From assembly GCF_013167895.1 (NCBI RefSeq), contig NZ_BLWC01000001.1, positions 5,084,001-5,148,000 of the forward strand: a stretch of DNA of 64,000 nt. Reading direction: 5' to 3'. The stretch is from Streptomyces fulvorobeus. GTDB lineage: Bacteria > Actinomycetota > Actinomycetes > Streptomycetales > Streptomycetaceae. Position numbers and translations under genes: made by a program. Below, piece after piece: positions 1 to 7,966 of this stretch; positions within the stretch are counted from its first letter, which is position 1; every line of letters starts with the position of its first letter. The notes beneath the pieces were generated by a model. It had not been told where the DNA came from. It saw only the letters and a list, made by a program, of their open reading frames with translations, and did not search any database.

Positions 1-1892
1 GACGCAGGCTCATACCCGCCGAACTGCTCCACCGGGTCTCTGCCCGCCCCCACCTTGGTGGTCGACGACCTGCCCGACGGCACCATCCCCGCGGGAGTCG
101 ACACCAGCCGCGGCTGCGGAGCGGTGAAGTCGAGCGGCACGTTCAGCCTCAGTTACGTGCCGTGGGACACCCAGATGGATCTCACCCACGACGGCACGGA
201 CAGCCCGACCACTGTCACCACGTATCCGGGGAAGATCGACACGCACCAAATCGGCGCGGGCTACGGCAACCACTTCTGGTTCGCGCACACCCGCTCGCCG
301 GAGTCCTACCCGGCCATCGCGGACCGTATGAAGGTCACCGGCACCTGGAAGCTGAACGCTCCGCTGACCAACACGACCCGTCAGGCGAAGATCTTCGCGC
401 ACATCCCCGACCACGGGGCGCAGACCACCAACGCCGTCTACCGGATCCAGACCCCGAGGGGGAAGAGGAGGCGTCGATATCGCAGACGGCGAACCAGGCC
501 AACAAGTGGGTGGACCTGGGCGCCTACGAGTTCGGTGACCAGATCCCGGAGGTGCGGCTCGACAACTTCAACGGCGGCAACGGCAGTGCCGACATCGCCT
601 TCGACGCGCTGGCGTTCGTCCCGGGCACGTACAACGGCCTGAAGCTGACCGGCAATATGACGGTCAACCCGACCGCTCCGGACCCGGCGCCGGTCGAGCC
701 GGAGGAGGACATCACCGACAGCCTCTTCTCCGCGGCCGGCAGCTCCTCGGCAAACACTGCCACGGCGGCGCCGATGGCGATGGCCGCCACGAGCACCGCG
801 TCATGCTCGACGGTCAACCACTCCCTCAGCCGCAAGCGCACCACCGCCTGTATCCACAGCGACTACGCGATGACGGAGTACTCGAACACCGTCCCGGTCG
901 GAAGCGCGGCTTTCGACCTCTACATCACGTACTACCTCGACCCGAAGAGTGCCGATCTCTCGCAGGTCACCACGATCCGGCTGAAGTCGATGGACGGTAC
1001 GGTGAACTCCGCCACCTTCGACTACGCGGCCAAGTGCCGCGGTTACTGCGACGTCACCAGCGTCGACTGGAACGGGTCGAAGACCTTCGCCAAGGGCGAC
1101 ACGCTCCTGCGGACCGTCACTACGCGGTTCAAGTGGACGCCCAGCGGCACCACCAACACGATCAACCCGTACTTGTCTCTCGGCGGCAGGGTCAACAGCA
1201 CTTCGGTCGTGAATCCGTCCGAATTCGAGAGCGCCAAGCTGGACATCCGCTGCGACACCGAGGTCGCCAACGCGGGTACCGGCTGTGTGTTCGCCGGCTA
1301 CAAGCCGACGTATGTCATGAACTCCAAGAAGTTCCCCGGGGCCGCGGCACACATCGACATGATGTGGCGCAAGACCAACATCAAGTGGGGCCAGCGCAGC
1401 AGCGGCAAGCCGCTCACCTACCTGGGCAACAAGATGTCCGTCGACGGCTCAGGCAAGATCCAGTCGGATCGCAACCGTCAACTCATCTGCGCCAGGCAAT
1501 GGAAGACCTACAGCGGCACCGGTCTGTTCAGTGACATGTGGTCCCTGGACGCAGGGGAGCCGCGTACCGACGCGAGGAGCTGTGACGAGTTCGCCTTCGC
1601 CAACTCCTTCCAGAGCGCCGGAAACTCGGCGGGCCCCAACCCCGTCAACTACAGCGGCGCGGAGTGCATACAGACGTATGTCAGGCGCAACGCCGATGAC
1701 ACCATGACGCTCCACCTGCGGCCGAACACCACGCCACCGACGTGGAAGGAGCCGTGTGGCCGGTCCTCGATGTCGAACTGGCAGAACACCCAGTCGATGC
1801 GGCCGTTCGGTGACTTCATCAAGGAACAGCGCTTGATGGAGGACGACGGCTACTGGGTCGACCTCGACGGATTCACCGCACCCACTCCGTAA
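1..1892 (+). CDS. Secreted NucA/NucB-type nuclease-domain protein, 5' partial, apparent frameshift
   Basis: The gene enters from the left edge, so its start and any signal peptide are missing. Codons run in frame 1 to about 458, then in frame 3 to the stop at 1892. Adding one G to the G run at 458-462 joins the frames smoothly. Around 430-640 there is a golvesin/Xly-type beta-sandwich signature (KWVDLGAYEFGD, then FDALAFVPG), a wall- or carbohydrate-associated module. The C-terminal 130 residues resemble NucA/NucB deoxyribonucleases (SCDEFAFANSFQ, then the Gly/Asn-rich tail). I infer an exported or polymorphic-toxin-like nuclease. A convergent SUKH-type gene follows after a shared hairpin. 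The domain calls are by eye; the frameshift looks like a sequence error rather than decay. Confidence 0.7.
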   Translation, partial: RRLIPAELLHRVSARPHLGGRRPARRHHPRGSRHQPRLRSGEVERHVQPQLRAVGHPDGSHPRRHGQPDHCHHVSGEDRHAPNRRGLRQPLLVRAHPLAGVLPGHRGPYEGHRHLEAERSADQHDPSGEDLRAHPRPRGADHQRRLPDPDPEGEEEASISQTANQANKWVDLGAYEFGDQIPEVRLDNFNGGNGSADIAFDALAFVPGTYNGLKLTGNMTVNPTAPDPAPVEPEEDITDSLFSAAGSSSANTATAAPMAMAATSTASCSTVNHSLSRKRTTACIHSDYAMTEYSNTVPVGSAAFDLYITYYLDPKSADLSQVTTIRLKSMDGTVNSATFDYAAKCRGYCDVTSVDWNGSKTFAKGDTLLRTVTTRFKWTPSGTTNTINPYLSLGGRVNSTSVVNPSEFESAKLDIRCDTEVANAGTGCVFAGYKPTYVMNSKKFPGAAAHIDMMWRKTNIKWGQRSSGKPLTYLGNKMSVDGSGKIQSDRNRQLICARQWKTYSGTGLFSDMWSLDAGEPRTDARSCDEFAFANSFQSAGNSAGPNPVNYSGAECIQTYVRRNADDTMTLHLRPNTTPPTWKEPCGRSSMSNWQNTQSMRPFGDFIKEQRLMEDDGYWVDLDGFTAPTP

Positions 1893-1904
1893 CCGGACCA
1901 TGGG

Positions 1905-1943
1905 AAGTGCCCCCCGGCCGTTCTTCGGTTCCGGGGGGCACTT
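1905..1943. terminator. Bidirectional hairpin terminator
   Basis: Perfect 13-bp inverted repeat (1905-1917 and 1931-1943) with a 13-nt loop, placed 13 bases after the nuclease stop and 5 bases beyond the stop of the convergent SMI1/KNR4 gene. It can end transcription from both sides. Confidence 0.8.
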
Positions 1944-1948
1944 GTGTT

Positions 1949-2509
1949 TCACGACCTCACAGCCTCACGACCAGACGAGTCGCCCTTCGGCAACGGAACA
2001 GACCGGATAGTCCCCCGCGCCGATCCTCTCGTCAGCATCTCCGCCACGGAGTCGAAGTAGTGGGCCAGTGACGCGTACTCTCCGGTGATCGTGGGCTCAC
2101 CCACGACCCATCTGCCGATACGCCCGTCCGTCGCATCGATGAACTGCCCCATCCAGCCGTCCTGATCCGACAGGAACGGGATCCACTCCTCGCGCCATTC
2201 GCCCCCACCGGACAAGGGGTGATTCGCGTAGAGCTTCTCCATCGCCCGGATGCCCAGAAAGAAGCTCCCCTCGTCCGGGAACCCGGCGTAACCGCAGCAG
2301 GCGACATCGTCGTCCATTTCTTCTTCAGGAAGATCCAGATTATTCTGCAGCAGCCAGTCCCTGAGATCCGGATGGAGCGAGATTCCCATCCGTTCTTCGG
2401 CGGCCAAAATCATGTGCTCTGTAGCCGGACCAGGCAGATCAGCATGATCAGCCGGAGCATATTCCCGAAGAAGAGTCATCACGCGAGACCAGCTTTCCAC
2501 TGCTGTCAT
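1949..2509 (-). CDS. SMI1/KNR4 (SUKH) family protein, candidate immunity protein
   Basis: A 186-residue cytoplasmic protein. It has the SUKH layout: an N-terminal helix, an AAEERMGISLHPDLRDWLL segment where the family's early helix and 'P.dyr.fl' motif fall, an acidic stretch (LPEEEMDDD), FLGIRAMEKL, and a C-terminal helix DSVAEMLTRG. SUKH proteins commonly act as immunity proteins against nuclease toxins in polymorphic toxin systems. Its immediate neighbour is a nuclease-domain protein read convergently toward it, which fits that role. The antiparallel order is less usual than a toxin-immunity operon, so the pairing is inference. The start at 2509 is the first ATG. Confidence 0.72.
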   Translation of the reverse strand: MTAVESWSRVMTLLREYAPADHADLPGPATEHMILAAEERMGISLHPDLRDWLLQNNLDLPEEEMDDDVACCGYAGFPDEGSFFLGIRAMEKLYANHPLSGGGEWREEWIPFLSDQDGWMGQFIDATDGRIGRWVVGEPTITGEYASLAHYFDSVAEMLTRGSARGTIRSVPLPKGDSSGREAVRS

Positions 2510-2657
2510 TTCCCCCTACTCCTATCTACTTCACGCCGGGCAGCATCTAATGATCATCGCAACGTGTGATCACTCCAGTGTCGCGACGAGCTTACGGCGG
2601 CTCGACAGAACGGTCTCCGATGTGCTTGCCGTCGTCCGCAGCCTCTACAACGGCTTA
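2510..2657. other. Intergenic segment upstream of the SMI1/KNR4 gene
   Basis: About 150 bases between the SMI1/KNR4 start and the left end of the IS5-type element. It should hold the promoter of the minus-strand gene; I see no convincing coding sequence. Confidence 0.4.
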
Positions 2658-2681
2658 CGAGCTCGTGCATGGTTGGCGGTG
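2658..2681 (+). repeat. Left terminal inverted repeat of the IS5-type element
   Basis: 24 bases starting CGAGCTCGTGCAT and identical to the reverse complement of 3684-3707. Confidence 0.9.
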
Positions 2682-2713
2682 GCGCGTCGAGGGCCGAGGT
2701 CTGGCCGTCGTGT

Positions 2714-3664
2714 TCACGTTCGCAGGCTGCTGGCGACGGTGGCGGTCTGCTGGTGGGAGGGCAGTCCGGCGACGGCTTGGATGATGTCGCTCATGTGCTC
2801 GCGGCGGCCGTGGTGGCGGGCGAGGGCCCGCCAGTTCTTGAGGTGCCCGATGCCGTGCTCGACGCGGATGCGGCGTGAGGAGTGGGCCTTGCGCTGGCGT
2901 TCATGCATCTCCTCGTACCATTCGGGCGGGTTCTTCTTGAACTTGCGGTGCGGCGGTGTCACCACACGCCCGCCCGTCTGGGCGCCGAGTCCCTGATAGC
3001 CGGCATCGGCCAGGATCTCCACGGCAGGCGCGTCTGCCAGTAGCTTGACCAGGCCCAACTTCCGGGCATGCGTGATGTCCGCGCAGCTGGCGGGCTCGGC
3101 GGGACTGCAGAACAGCAGCCGCCCCTCGGCGTCCGTGACGACCATGGACTTCACGGCGTTCTGCTTGTTCTTGCCGGAGATGAACTTCTCCCGGTCCTTG
3201 CGCCCGACGGCGGGGCGTCGGCCCCGGATCTCGGTGCCGTCAATGATCCCAGTCCGGCCATTCGCTCCGAGGTGTTCGATGACCTCGGCGAGCGAGCGCA
3301 GTCGGATATCGGTGGTGACGGTGCAGCCCCGCTGGGCCAGCAGGGGGCGTACTTCACTGATTGCGCTCGTGATGGTGGAGCGGTCTACGCCGAACCAACA
3401 GGCCAGTACATCGTGGGTTGCGCCGTGGCGGAGGTGGACGAGAGTCGCCAACAAGCGGTCGACGAAGACCAGTTTGTACTTTGCTCCGGAGCCCACGGCT
3501 CGCCGCCTGGGCCGCGCGGTCAGGACGGCCTGGTGCCGCTCCTGCCACAACGGGCCAACCTCGGCGACGAGTTCAGCACTCACATCGGGCGTCAGGCCCG
3601 TGATCCGCTGGCTTCGGATGATCGCTGCACGTGCCCGGTTCCCCACCACACAGACCATGATCAA
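2714..3664 (-). CDS. IS5-family DDE transposase
   Basis: 316 residues, full length for this group. The N-terminal helix-turn-helix region (about 60-110, YKLVFVDRLLATLVHLRHG then WFGVDRSTITSAI) matches the HTH found before the DDE_Tnp_4 catalytic domain. The catalytic part contains GIIDGTEI (first Asp), LADAGYQG (second Asp) and RIRVEHGIGHLKNW (Glu), the expected D-D-E order. It lies 33 bases inside the left inverted repeat and 20 bases inside the right one. It catalyses cut-and-paste movement of the element. A second ATG two codons downstream could also be the start. Confidence 0.9.
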   Translation of the reverse strand: MIMVCVVGNRARAAIIRSQRITGLTPDVSAELVAEVGPLWQERHQAVLTARPRRRAVGSGAKYKLVFVDRLLATLVHLRHGATHDVLACWFGVDRSTITSAISEVRPLLAQRGCTVTTDIRLRSLAEVIEHLGANGRTGIIDGTEIRGRRPAVGRKDREKFISGKNKQNAVKSMVVTDAEGRLLFCSPAEPASCADITHARKLGLVKLLADAPAVEILADAGYQGLGAQTGGRVVTPPHRKFKKNPPEWYEEMHERQRKAHSSRRIRVEHGIGHLKNWRALARHHGRREHMSDIIQAVAGLPSHQQTATVASSLRT

Positions 3665-3683
3665 CGATCAAGGACCCGACGCA

Positions 3684-3707
3684 CACCGCCAACCATGCAC
3701 GAGCTCG
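3684..3707 (-). repeat. Right terminal inverted repeat of the IS5-type element
   Basis: Perfect 24-bp partner of the left end at 2658-2681. Confidence 0.9.
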
Positions 3708-3766
3708 CTAGGAGGTCGGGGGCGGGAAAACGATGGCGAGAGGGGCCCTCAGGGGGCGGGGCACCG

Positions 3767-3901
3767 TTACTGACCAGTCGGTGTGGAGGTCGAAGAGATG
3801 ACCCTGAGGTGTCCTGCGTCTGCAAGACGCTGGATCGCAGAGCGGACAGCGGCTTCAGTCGCTCTGTCAGCCGCCCACTGGAGCTTCGGTGGCCCACGCA
3901 T
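3767..3901 (-). pseudogene. Possible remnant of a winged-helix gene
   Basis: A 44-codon open stretch ends at a TAA at 3767. It contains ATEAAVRSAIQRLADAGHL followed by RVISSTSTPTG, a helix-helix-hairpin pattern typical of the end of a winged HTH. No plausible upstream half exists before the IS end. It may be the tail of a gene lost when the IS or other DNA entered, but the fragment is too short to assign. Confidence 0.22.
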
Positions 3902-4053
3902 GGCCCATGGGCCGCTAAGAAGCCATGCTCCTGGAGGTGCTCAGCGGGTCACCGAACTCGCCTATATCCTCGCGACTACGGATGGACCGACAGGTGTAGA
4001 GCCACCCTTCTGCTGGTGCACTGACCGGCCACTCGCTGCTCCAAAAGCGACCG
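3902..4053. other. Gene-poor spacer
   Basis: Together with 3708-3766 this spacer shows no codon bias or recognisable protein beyond the small winged-helix-like fragment. The strong hairpin at 4054-4091 marks its right end. Confidence 0.4.
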
Positions 4054-4091
4054 TGCTGGTCACAGTTCTCAACGAGTAACTGTGACCAGCA
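4054..4091. terminator. Strong 14-bp hairpin terminator
   Basis: Perfect inverted repeat 4054-4067/4078-4091 with a 10-nt loop, followed on the plus strand by TTTT. On the plus strand it looks like a canonical intrinsic terminator although no intact plus-strand gene precedes it. On the minus strand it lies 15 bases past the stop of the EF-hand gene and probably serves that gene. Confidence 0.75.
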
Positions 4092-4106
4092 TTTTCACAA
4101 CACGTC

Positions 4107-4658
4107 CTAGACGTGCCCCAAAAGCTTGGATCCGGCGGCGTGGCTGTCGTTGGAATGGTAGTACTCGCGAATGGCCCGGATGAACTCCTGCCGAGAGATG
4201 GTCCCGTCTCCGTCCGTGTCCAGCTGCGTGAAGGATTCCATGGCGTCGGGGTCGGTCACCTGCCAGATGTCCCTGAGATAGCGGGCGTACTCGTCCTTAC
4301 TGATCTCGTCGTCCCCGTCGACATCAATGCAGTCGAAGACCGCATGGGCGGAGCCCTCGACGATATTGAGCCTGCTGGTATCGATAGCGGTCAGACGCGA
4401 GGCCGTGATGTACTGCTCGCGGTTGAGGCGGTCACTCTCGACGCCCGCGTGACGCAGCAGTTCGAGCCACTGCATCTGGTAGATAGCCTGCAGCGAACGG
4501 ACTCGGCGGTCGTCTTTGCTCAGGTTGTACACACTGGGAAAACGGTCGATCAGGGCCTGGAGGTCATCCCACTCCAGAGCGCCGTTGCCGTTGGCGTCCA
4601 GGCCGTCGAAGGCCCGCCCGTACTTTTCGCTGATGAGGTCGTCTGCCACATTGGCCAT
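4107..4658 (-). CDS. EF-hand calcium-binding protein (calerythrin-like)
   Basis: 183 residues from the ATG at 4658, chosen because an AGAGGGA ribosome site lies 7 bases upstream; a longer reading from 4718 adds 20 residues with no such site. Three clear EF-hand loops are present: DANGNGALEWDD near residue 20, DVDGDDEISKDE near 112 and DTDGDGTISRQE near 146. Acidic residues sit at loop positions 1, 3, 5 and 12. A fourth, degenerate hand may lie near residue 65. There is no signal peptide or membrane segment, so it is probably a cytosolic Ca2+ buffer or sensor like calerythrin of Saccharopolyspora. It appears monocistronic and ends at the 4054-4091 hairpin. Confidence 0.85.
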   Translation of the reverse strand: MANVADDLISEKYGRAFDGLDANGNGALEWDDLQALIDRFPSVYNLSKDDRRVRSLQAIYQMQWLELLRHAGVESDRLNREQYITASRLTAIDTSRLNIVEGSAHAVFDCIDVDGDDEISKDEYARYLRDIWQVTDPDAMESFTQLDTDGDGTISRQEFIRAIREYYHSNDSHAAGSKLLGHV

Positions 4659-4891
4659 GCCACATTCCCTCTTGACGTAGATACCCGATCGGTCAAATAC
4701 ATTCTCATCGATCTTCAAGTCAAGGAACAGTTAATCTGCCTGAAACCACTCGTTAGAATGGTCAATGAGCCTCTTTCATCCTGAGTAGCCGCAGCTCAGC
4801 AGTGTGGATGGCTTGGACGGTGCAGCTGATGCCTCGGGGCGAGCAGCGTGCTCTGCGCGTGATGTGCCAGGACTTGAGCTGGGCGAAGGCT

Positions 4892-4916
4892 GGGTCTGTC
4901 AATCGAACGGTGTAAC
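4892..4916 (+). repeat. Left inverted repeat of the IS256-type element
   Basis: About 25 bp, imperfect partner of 7942-7966. Confidence 0.65.
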
Positions 4917-4930
4917 GAGGGTGGTTGAGG

Positions 4931-5641
4931 TTACTGACGGGCTGCGGAGAGCCGGCCGTCGAAGGTGATGTCGAAGGCGTTCAAGGCTGTCTTCCAGCGC
5001 ATGGTCCAGCGGGCCTGCCCCTTGCCCGTGGGGTCGAGCGACATGATCGCCATGTAGACGCACTTCAACGCGGCCTGCTCGTTCGGGAAGTGCCCGCGGG
5101 CCTTGACCGCCCGCCGGATTCTGGCGTTGACGGATTCGATCGCGTTGGTCGTGCAGACGATGCGGCGGATCTCGGTGTCGAACCGGAGGAACGGAGTGAA
5201 CTCCTCCCAGGCGTTCTCCCAGAGCCGGACGATCGCCGGATACTTCTTGCCCCACGCGTCGGCGAACTCCGCGAACCGCTCGAGTGCGGCTTCCTCGGTC
5301 GCCGCGGTGTAGACGGGCTTGAGGAGCTTGGCGATCTTGTCCCAGTCCTGGCGGGCGGCATAGCGGAAGGAATTCCGCAGCAGGTGGACCACGCAGGTCT
5401 GCACCACGGTGCGGGGCCAGACGGTCTCCACCGCGTCGGGAAGCCCCTTCAGCCGGTCGCAGACCAGCATGAGGACGTCGTTCACGCCGCGGTTCTTGAT
5501 CTCGGTCAGGATATGCATCCAGTGCTTGGCACCCTCGCCGCCGTCGCCGGCCCACAGCCCCAGAATGTCCCGTCGGCCCTCGACGGTGACGGCCAGGGCA
5601 ATGTAGATCGGCCGATTCGCGACGGCACCGTCGCGGATCTT
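4931..5641 (-). pseudogene. IS256-family transposase, C-terminal fragment
   Basis: C-terminal 234 codons of the split transposase. It begins inside the target duplication (KIRDGAVANRP) and contains the catalytic-core regions typical of Mutator-like transposases: ILGLWAGDGGEGAKHW, VCDRLKGLPDAVETVWP, CVVHLLRNSF, and TTNAIESVNARIRRAVK near the end, where the C-terminal catalytic Glu is expected. The apparent ATG at 5683 is an accident created inside the ISL3 end. Joined to 7329-7918 the protein would be 430 residues with no other lesion, so inactivation is due only to the insertion. Confidence 0.9.
5634..5641 (+). repeat. 8-bp target duplication, left copy
   Basis: CGGATCTT flanks the left end of the ISL3 element and is repeated exactly at 7329-7336. 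Confidence 0.92.
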
Positions 5642-5672
5642 GGTTCTGTCGACGATCTTGTGATCCGGACGG
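5642..5672 (+). repeat. ISL3 terminal inverted repeat, left
   Basis: 31 bp, exact reverse complement of 7298-7328. Confidence 0.95.
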
Positions 5673-5679
5673 GCTGGAC

Positions 5680-7245
5680 TCATCGCGCGAGTAGGACGCG
5701 TTTGCGAAGGAGATCGAGGCTGGCCCGGCCGAACATCTGCCGTTTCAGCATCTTCAGCCGGTTGATGTTGCCTTCGACGGCGCCGGAACTGTGGGGAAGG
5801 GACAGTCCGTTGCGGACGGCGTCGAAGTCGCGGCGGAGGTTGCGGGCGAAGCCCGCGAGTGGGGCGAGGGAGTCTTGTTCGACCTCGGTGATCCAGCCCT
5901 CGAGGCGGTCGCCGTGGCGTGCGGTCATCATGACGGCGAATTTCCTGACGTGCCCGGTGAGCCGGTCCAGCTCGGGATCGCGTTCACGCAGCCGGTGCAG
6001 CTTGCCGGCGTCCTCGTCCCGCAGGTGTTCGGGGTGAGTCATGATCCATGAGGTGACCTCGCGGACCGACGGAGGCTTCGGTCCCGGACCGGGTGCGTGT
6101 CCGCGCCCGGTGCGGTACTGCCCCAGATGACGTTGGACGGCCAACTCGCCCCCGGGGTACCCCTGTTCCTGAATCTCGCGGTAGAGCTTGGTGGCGTTTC
6201 TGACGCCTTCGTTCCAGCGCCGGTGCAGGTAGCTGACATGCGGGTCGACGACGTGCGCCCGCTGCAGGCTTTTGGCGACGATGTCGTCCGCGGTGGGGGC
6301 GTTAACCAGTTTGCGGACGGTGGCCTGGTGCAGTCCGAGTTTCCGGCCGATCGCCGCCTTCGACATCCCCTGCTGCCACAGCTCGTGGGCGGCAGCATGC
6401 TGTTCACGGAGCCGAGTCACGATCTTCAGCTCTGTCGGCGGCTGGACTACCTGCGGTTCGTCGGGAGTGTCTGCCGGTTCCGAAGGCGGTTCGGCCAGAC
6501 GGGAGCGATGACCGTTCACCGTCTTCTCGACCGCCTGGCCGAGATTGGCCCACAGATGGTAGCGATCAGCGACCTGCTCGGCCTGCGGCGCCCCGATGCG
6601 TGCGCCCTCCGCGTAACCGCTGGACCGGTCCCGGCAGATCACCTTAACTTCGGGGTGGTCGCGGAGCCATGCGGCGAGTTCCTCCCCTTCGCGCCCGTCG
6701 TAGAGATGCAGTGGACGGTGGGTGGCCATGTCGATCAGCACCGTGCCGTAGTGACGGCCCTTGCGGAAAGCGAAGTCGTCGACGCCGAGGACCTCCACCT
6801 CGCCGACCTCCGGTTCGGGCAGGGCTCTGACCAGCCGCAGCAGCGTGTCCTTGCCCACGGTGATGCCGACCGCGGAGGCCAGGCGGGCTCCTGCCCGGCC
6901 GGCCAGAGCCAGTCCGATCCGCGTCAGCACCCCGCGCAATAGCGGGGTCTGCCGACTGTGCGGGGTCGTCAGTCCCACGATCTGCTCGGCGAACGTCACC
7001 GCCGTGCAAGCAGTGTTCTCGCAGCGGAACCGGCGTATGCGTAACTCGATCACCACGCCGAGCCCGCCTACGGCGACATCACGCAGCTTGCGTACGTACC
7101 GGCCGTGCACCCGAGCAGAGCTCTGACCGCACCGGCAGGACCCGCACGTCGCCCGCACCCGCGTCCTCAACACCACCTTGTCCGGCCGTCGCTCGACCTC
7201 CTCGATGAGCAACGCGGACAGGTACGGAAACAGCTCCAAAAGCAC
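5680..7245 (-). CDS. ISL3-family transposase
   Basis: 521 residues, full length. The N-terminal zinc-ribbon-like segment (about 34-90) has the Cys pairs CGSCRC and RFRCENTAC used in ISL3 proteins to bind the element ends. Next comes an HTH (GITVGKDTLLRLVRAL). The DDE domain starts at EVLGVDDFAFRKGRHYGTVL (about 151-170), continues with VICRDRSSGYAEGA and ADRYHLWANLGQAVE, and ends near HSSGAVEGNINRLKMLKR with the catalytic Glu. A second, internal HTH (KAAIGRKLGLHQATVRKLV) is normal for the long actinobacterial type. It is intact, and it is the only gene of the element. Confidence 0.95.
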   Translation of the reverse strand: MLLELFPYLSALLIEEVERRPDKVVLRTRVRATCGSCRCGQSSARVHGRYVRKLRDVAVGGLGVVIELRIRRFRCENTACTAVTFAEQIVGLTTPHSRQTPLLRGVLTRIGLALAGRAGARLASAVGITVGKDTLLRLVRALPEPEVGEVEVLGVDDFAFRKGRHYGTVLIDMATHRPLHLYDGREGEELAAWLRDHPEVKVICRDRSSGYAEGARIGAPQAEQVADRYHLWANLGQAVEKTVNGHRSRLAEPPSEPADTPDEPQVVQPPTELKIVTRLREQHAAAHELWQQGMSKAAIGRKLGLHQATVRKLVNAPTADDIVAKSLQRAHVVDPHVSYLHRRWNEGVRNATKLYREIQEQGYPGGELAVQRHLGQYRTGRGHAPGPGPKPPSVREVTSWIMTHPEHLRDEDAGKLHRLRERDPELDRLTGHVRKFAVMMTARHGDRLEGWITEVEQDSLAPLAGFARNLRRDFDAVRNGLSLPHSSGAVEGNINRLKMLKRQMFGRASLDLLRKRVLLAR

Positions 7246-7297
7246 ATCACGAGAGCACGCGATGCATGATTGCGAACGGTTGGAACACGCCGCTCAA

Positions 7298-7328
7298 CCG
7301 TCCGGATCACAAGATCGTCGACAGAACC
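7298..7328 (-). repeat. ISL3 terminal inverted repeat, right
   Basis: 31 bp, exact reverse complement of 5642-5672. Confidence 0.95.
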
Positions 7329-7336
7329 CGGATCTT
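7329..7336 (+). repeat. 8-bp target duplication, right copy
   Basis: CGGATCTT, identical to 5634-5641, immediately outside the right ISL3 end. Confidence 0.92.
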
Positions 7337-7918
7337 CACGTGGATCGCGTCGATGAAGACCACCGGATAGACCGCGTCCAGGGGCCGGTTCTGCCACTCG
7401 GCCATGCCGTCCATGACCTTGTCGGTGATCGTCGAGATGGTCTGACGGGAGACCTCGGCGCCATAGACCTCGGCCAGATGGGCCTGGACCTCGCCGGTGG
7501 TCAGGCCCTTCGCGGACAGTGAGATCACCATCTCGTCCACGCCGGTCAGGCGCTTCTGCCGCTTCTTGACGATCTTCGGCTCAAAGCTGCCCTCGCGGTC
7601 GCGGGGCACAGCTATCTCGACCGGGCCGACGTCCGTCAGCACGGTCTTGGCCCGGGTCCCGTTGCGGCTGTTGCCTCCGTTCTTCCCGGCGGGGTCGTGC
7701 TTGTCATAGCCGAGGTGGTCGGTGATCTCGCCTTCCAGGGCGGACTCCAGGAGCCGCTTGGTCAGCTGCTGGAGCAGCCCACCCTCGCCGGTCAGCTGCA
7801 GGCCCTCGGCCTGAGCGCGGCCGACCAACTCGTCGATGAGCTGGTCGTCCACCTTCTTCGCCGGCTGCGGCTCAGCGGCCTTGACGGACTCGGCCTCGGT
7901 CACGTTGTCGCTGGTCAT
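7329..7918 (-). pseudogene. IS256-family transposase, N-terminal fragment
   Basis: N-terminal 196 codons of the split transposase. It carries the DNA-binding N-terminus (LLQQLTKRLLESALEGEIT, GYDKHDPAGKNGGNSRNG), the conserved VPRDREGSFEPKIVKKRQKR segment and the start of the catalytic domain up to the first Asp (VVFIDAIHVKIR). The frame then runs into the ISL3 inverted repeat and stops after seven foreign codons. It continues exactly at the C-terminal fragment ending at 4931 once the ISL3 element and one 8-bp copy are removed. Confidence 0.9.
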
Positions 7919-7941
7919 CGATGCATCTTCCTTGATCAGGA

Positions 7942-7966
7942 GTTACACCGATCGTTTTACAGTCCC
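7942..7966 (-). repeat. Right inverted repeat of the IS256-type element
   Basis: About 25 bp, imperfect partner of 4892-4916. Confidence 0.65.

Larger units (their letters stand above)
2658..3707 (-). mobile_element. IS5-family insertion sequence, apparently complete
   Basis: A 1050-bp element with a perfect 24-bp terminal inverted repeat (2658-2681 and 3684-3707) enclosing one DDE transposase gene on the minus strand. The outer bases are TTA on the left and CTA on the right. That suggests a short TA-centred target duplication, as in some IS5 subgroups, but it is not an exact duplication. Both ends and the transposase look intact, so the copy may be active. It sits between the SMI1/KNR4 gene and a gene-poor stretch. 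Confidence 0.85.
5642..7328 (-). mobile_element. ISL3-family insertion sequence, intact, nested in IS256
   Basis: A 1687-bp element bounded by perfect 31-bp inverted repeats (5642-5672 and 7298-7328) starting GGTTCTGTCGACGATC, with a perfect 8-bp target duplication CGGATCTT. The GG start, 8-bp duplication and transposase type are all diagnostic of ISL3. The perfect ends and duplication argue for recent insertion. It disrupts the IS256 transposase after its HVKIR segment. Confidence 0.95.
4892..7966 (-). mobile_element. IS256-family element, disrupted by an ISL3-type insertion
   Basis: Imperfect terminal inverted repeats of about 25 bp are visible at 4892-4916 and 7942-7966 (about 21 of 25 positions match, ending in GGTGTAAC). 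They enclose a minus-strand Mutator/IS256 transposase that is split by the 1687-bp ISL3 element at 5642-7328. Without that insert and one 8-bp duplication, the original element would be about 1380 bp, the usual IS256 size. I see no exact 8-9 bp flanking duplication, so either the ends are a few bases off or one flank has rearranged. Confidence 0.75.

Noticed and set aside
3068..4024. 318-codon plus-strand frame over the IS5 element
   Set aside because: Antisense to an intact DDE transposase and crosses the IS boundary.
5642..5683. ATG at 5683 as a natural start for a 250-residue IS256 transposase
   Set aside because: It lies in ISL3 end sequence; the real gene continues from 7329-7918.
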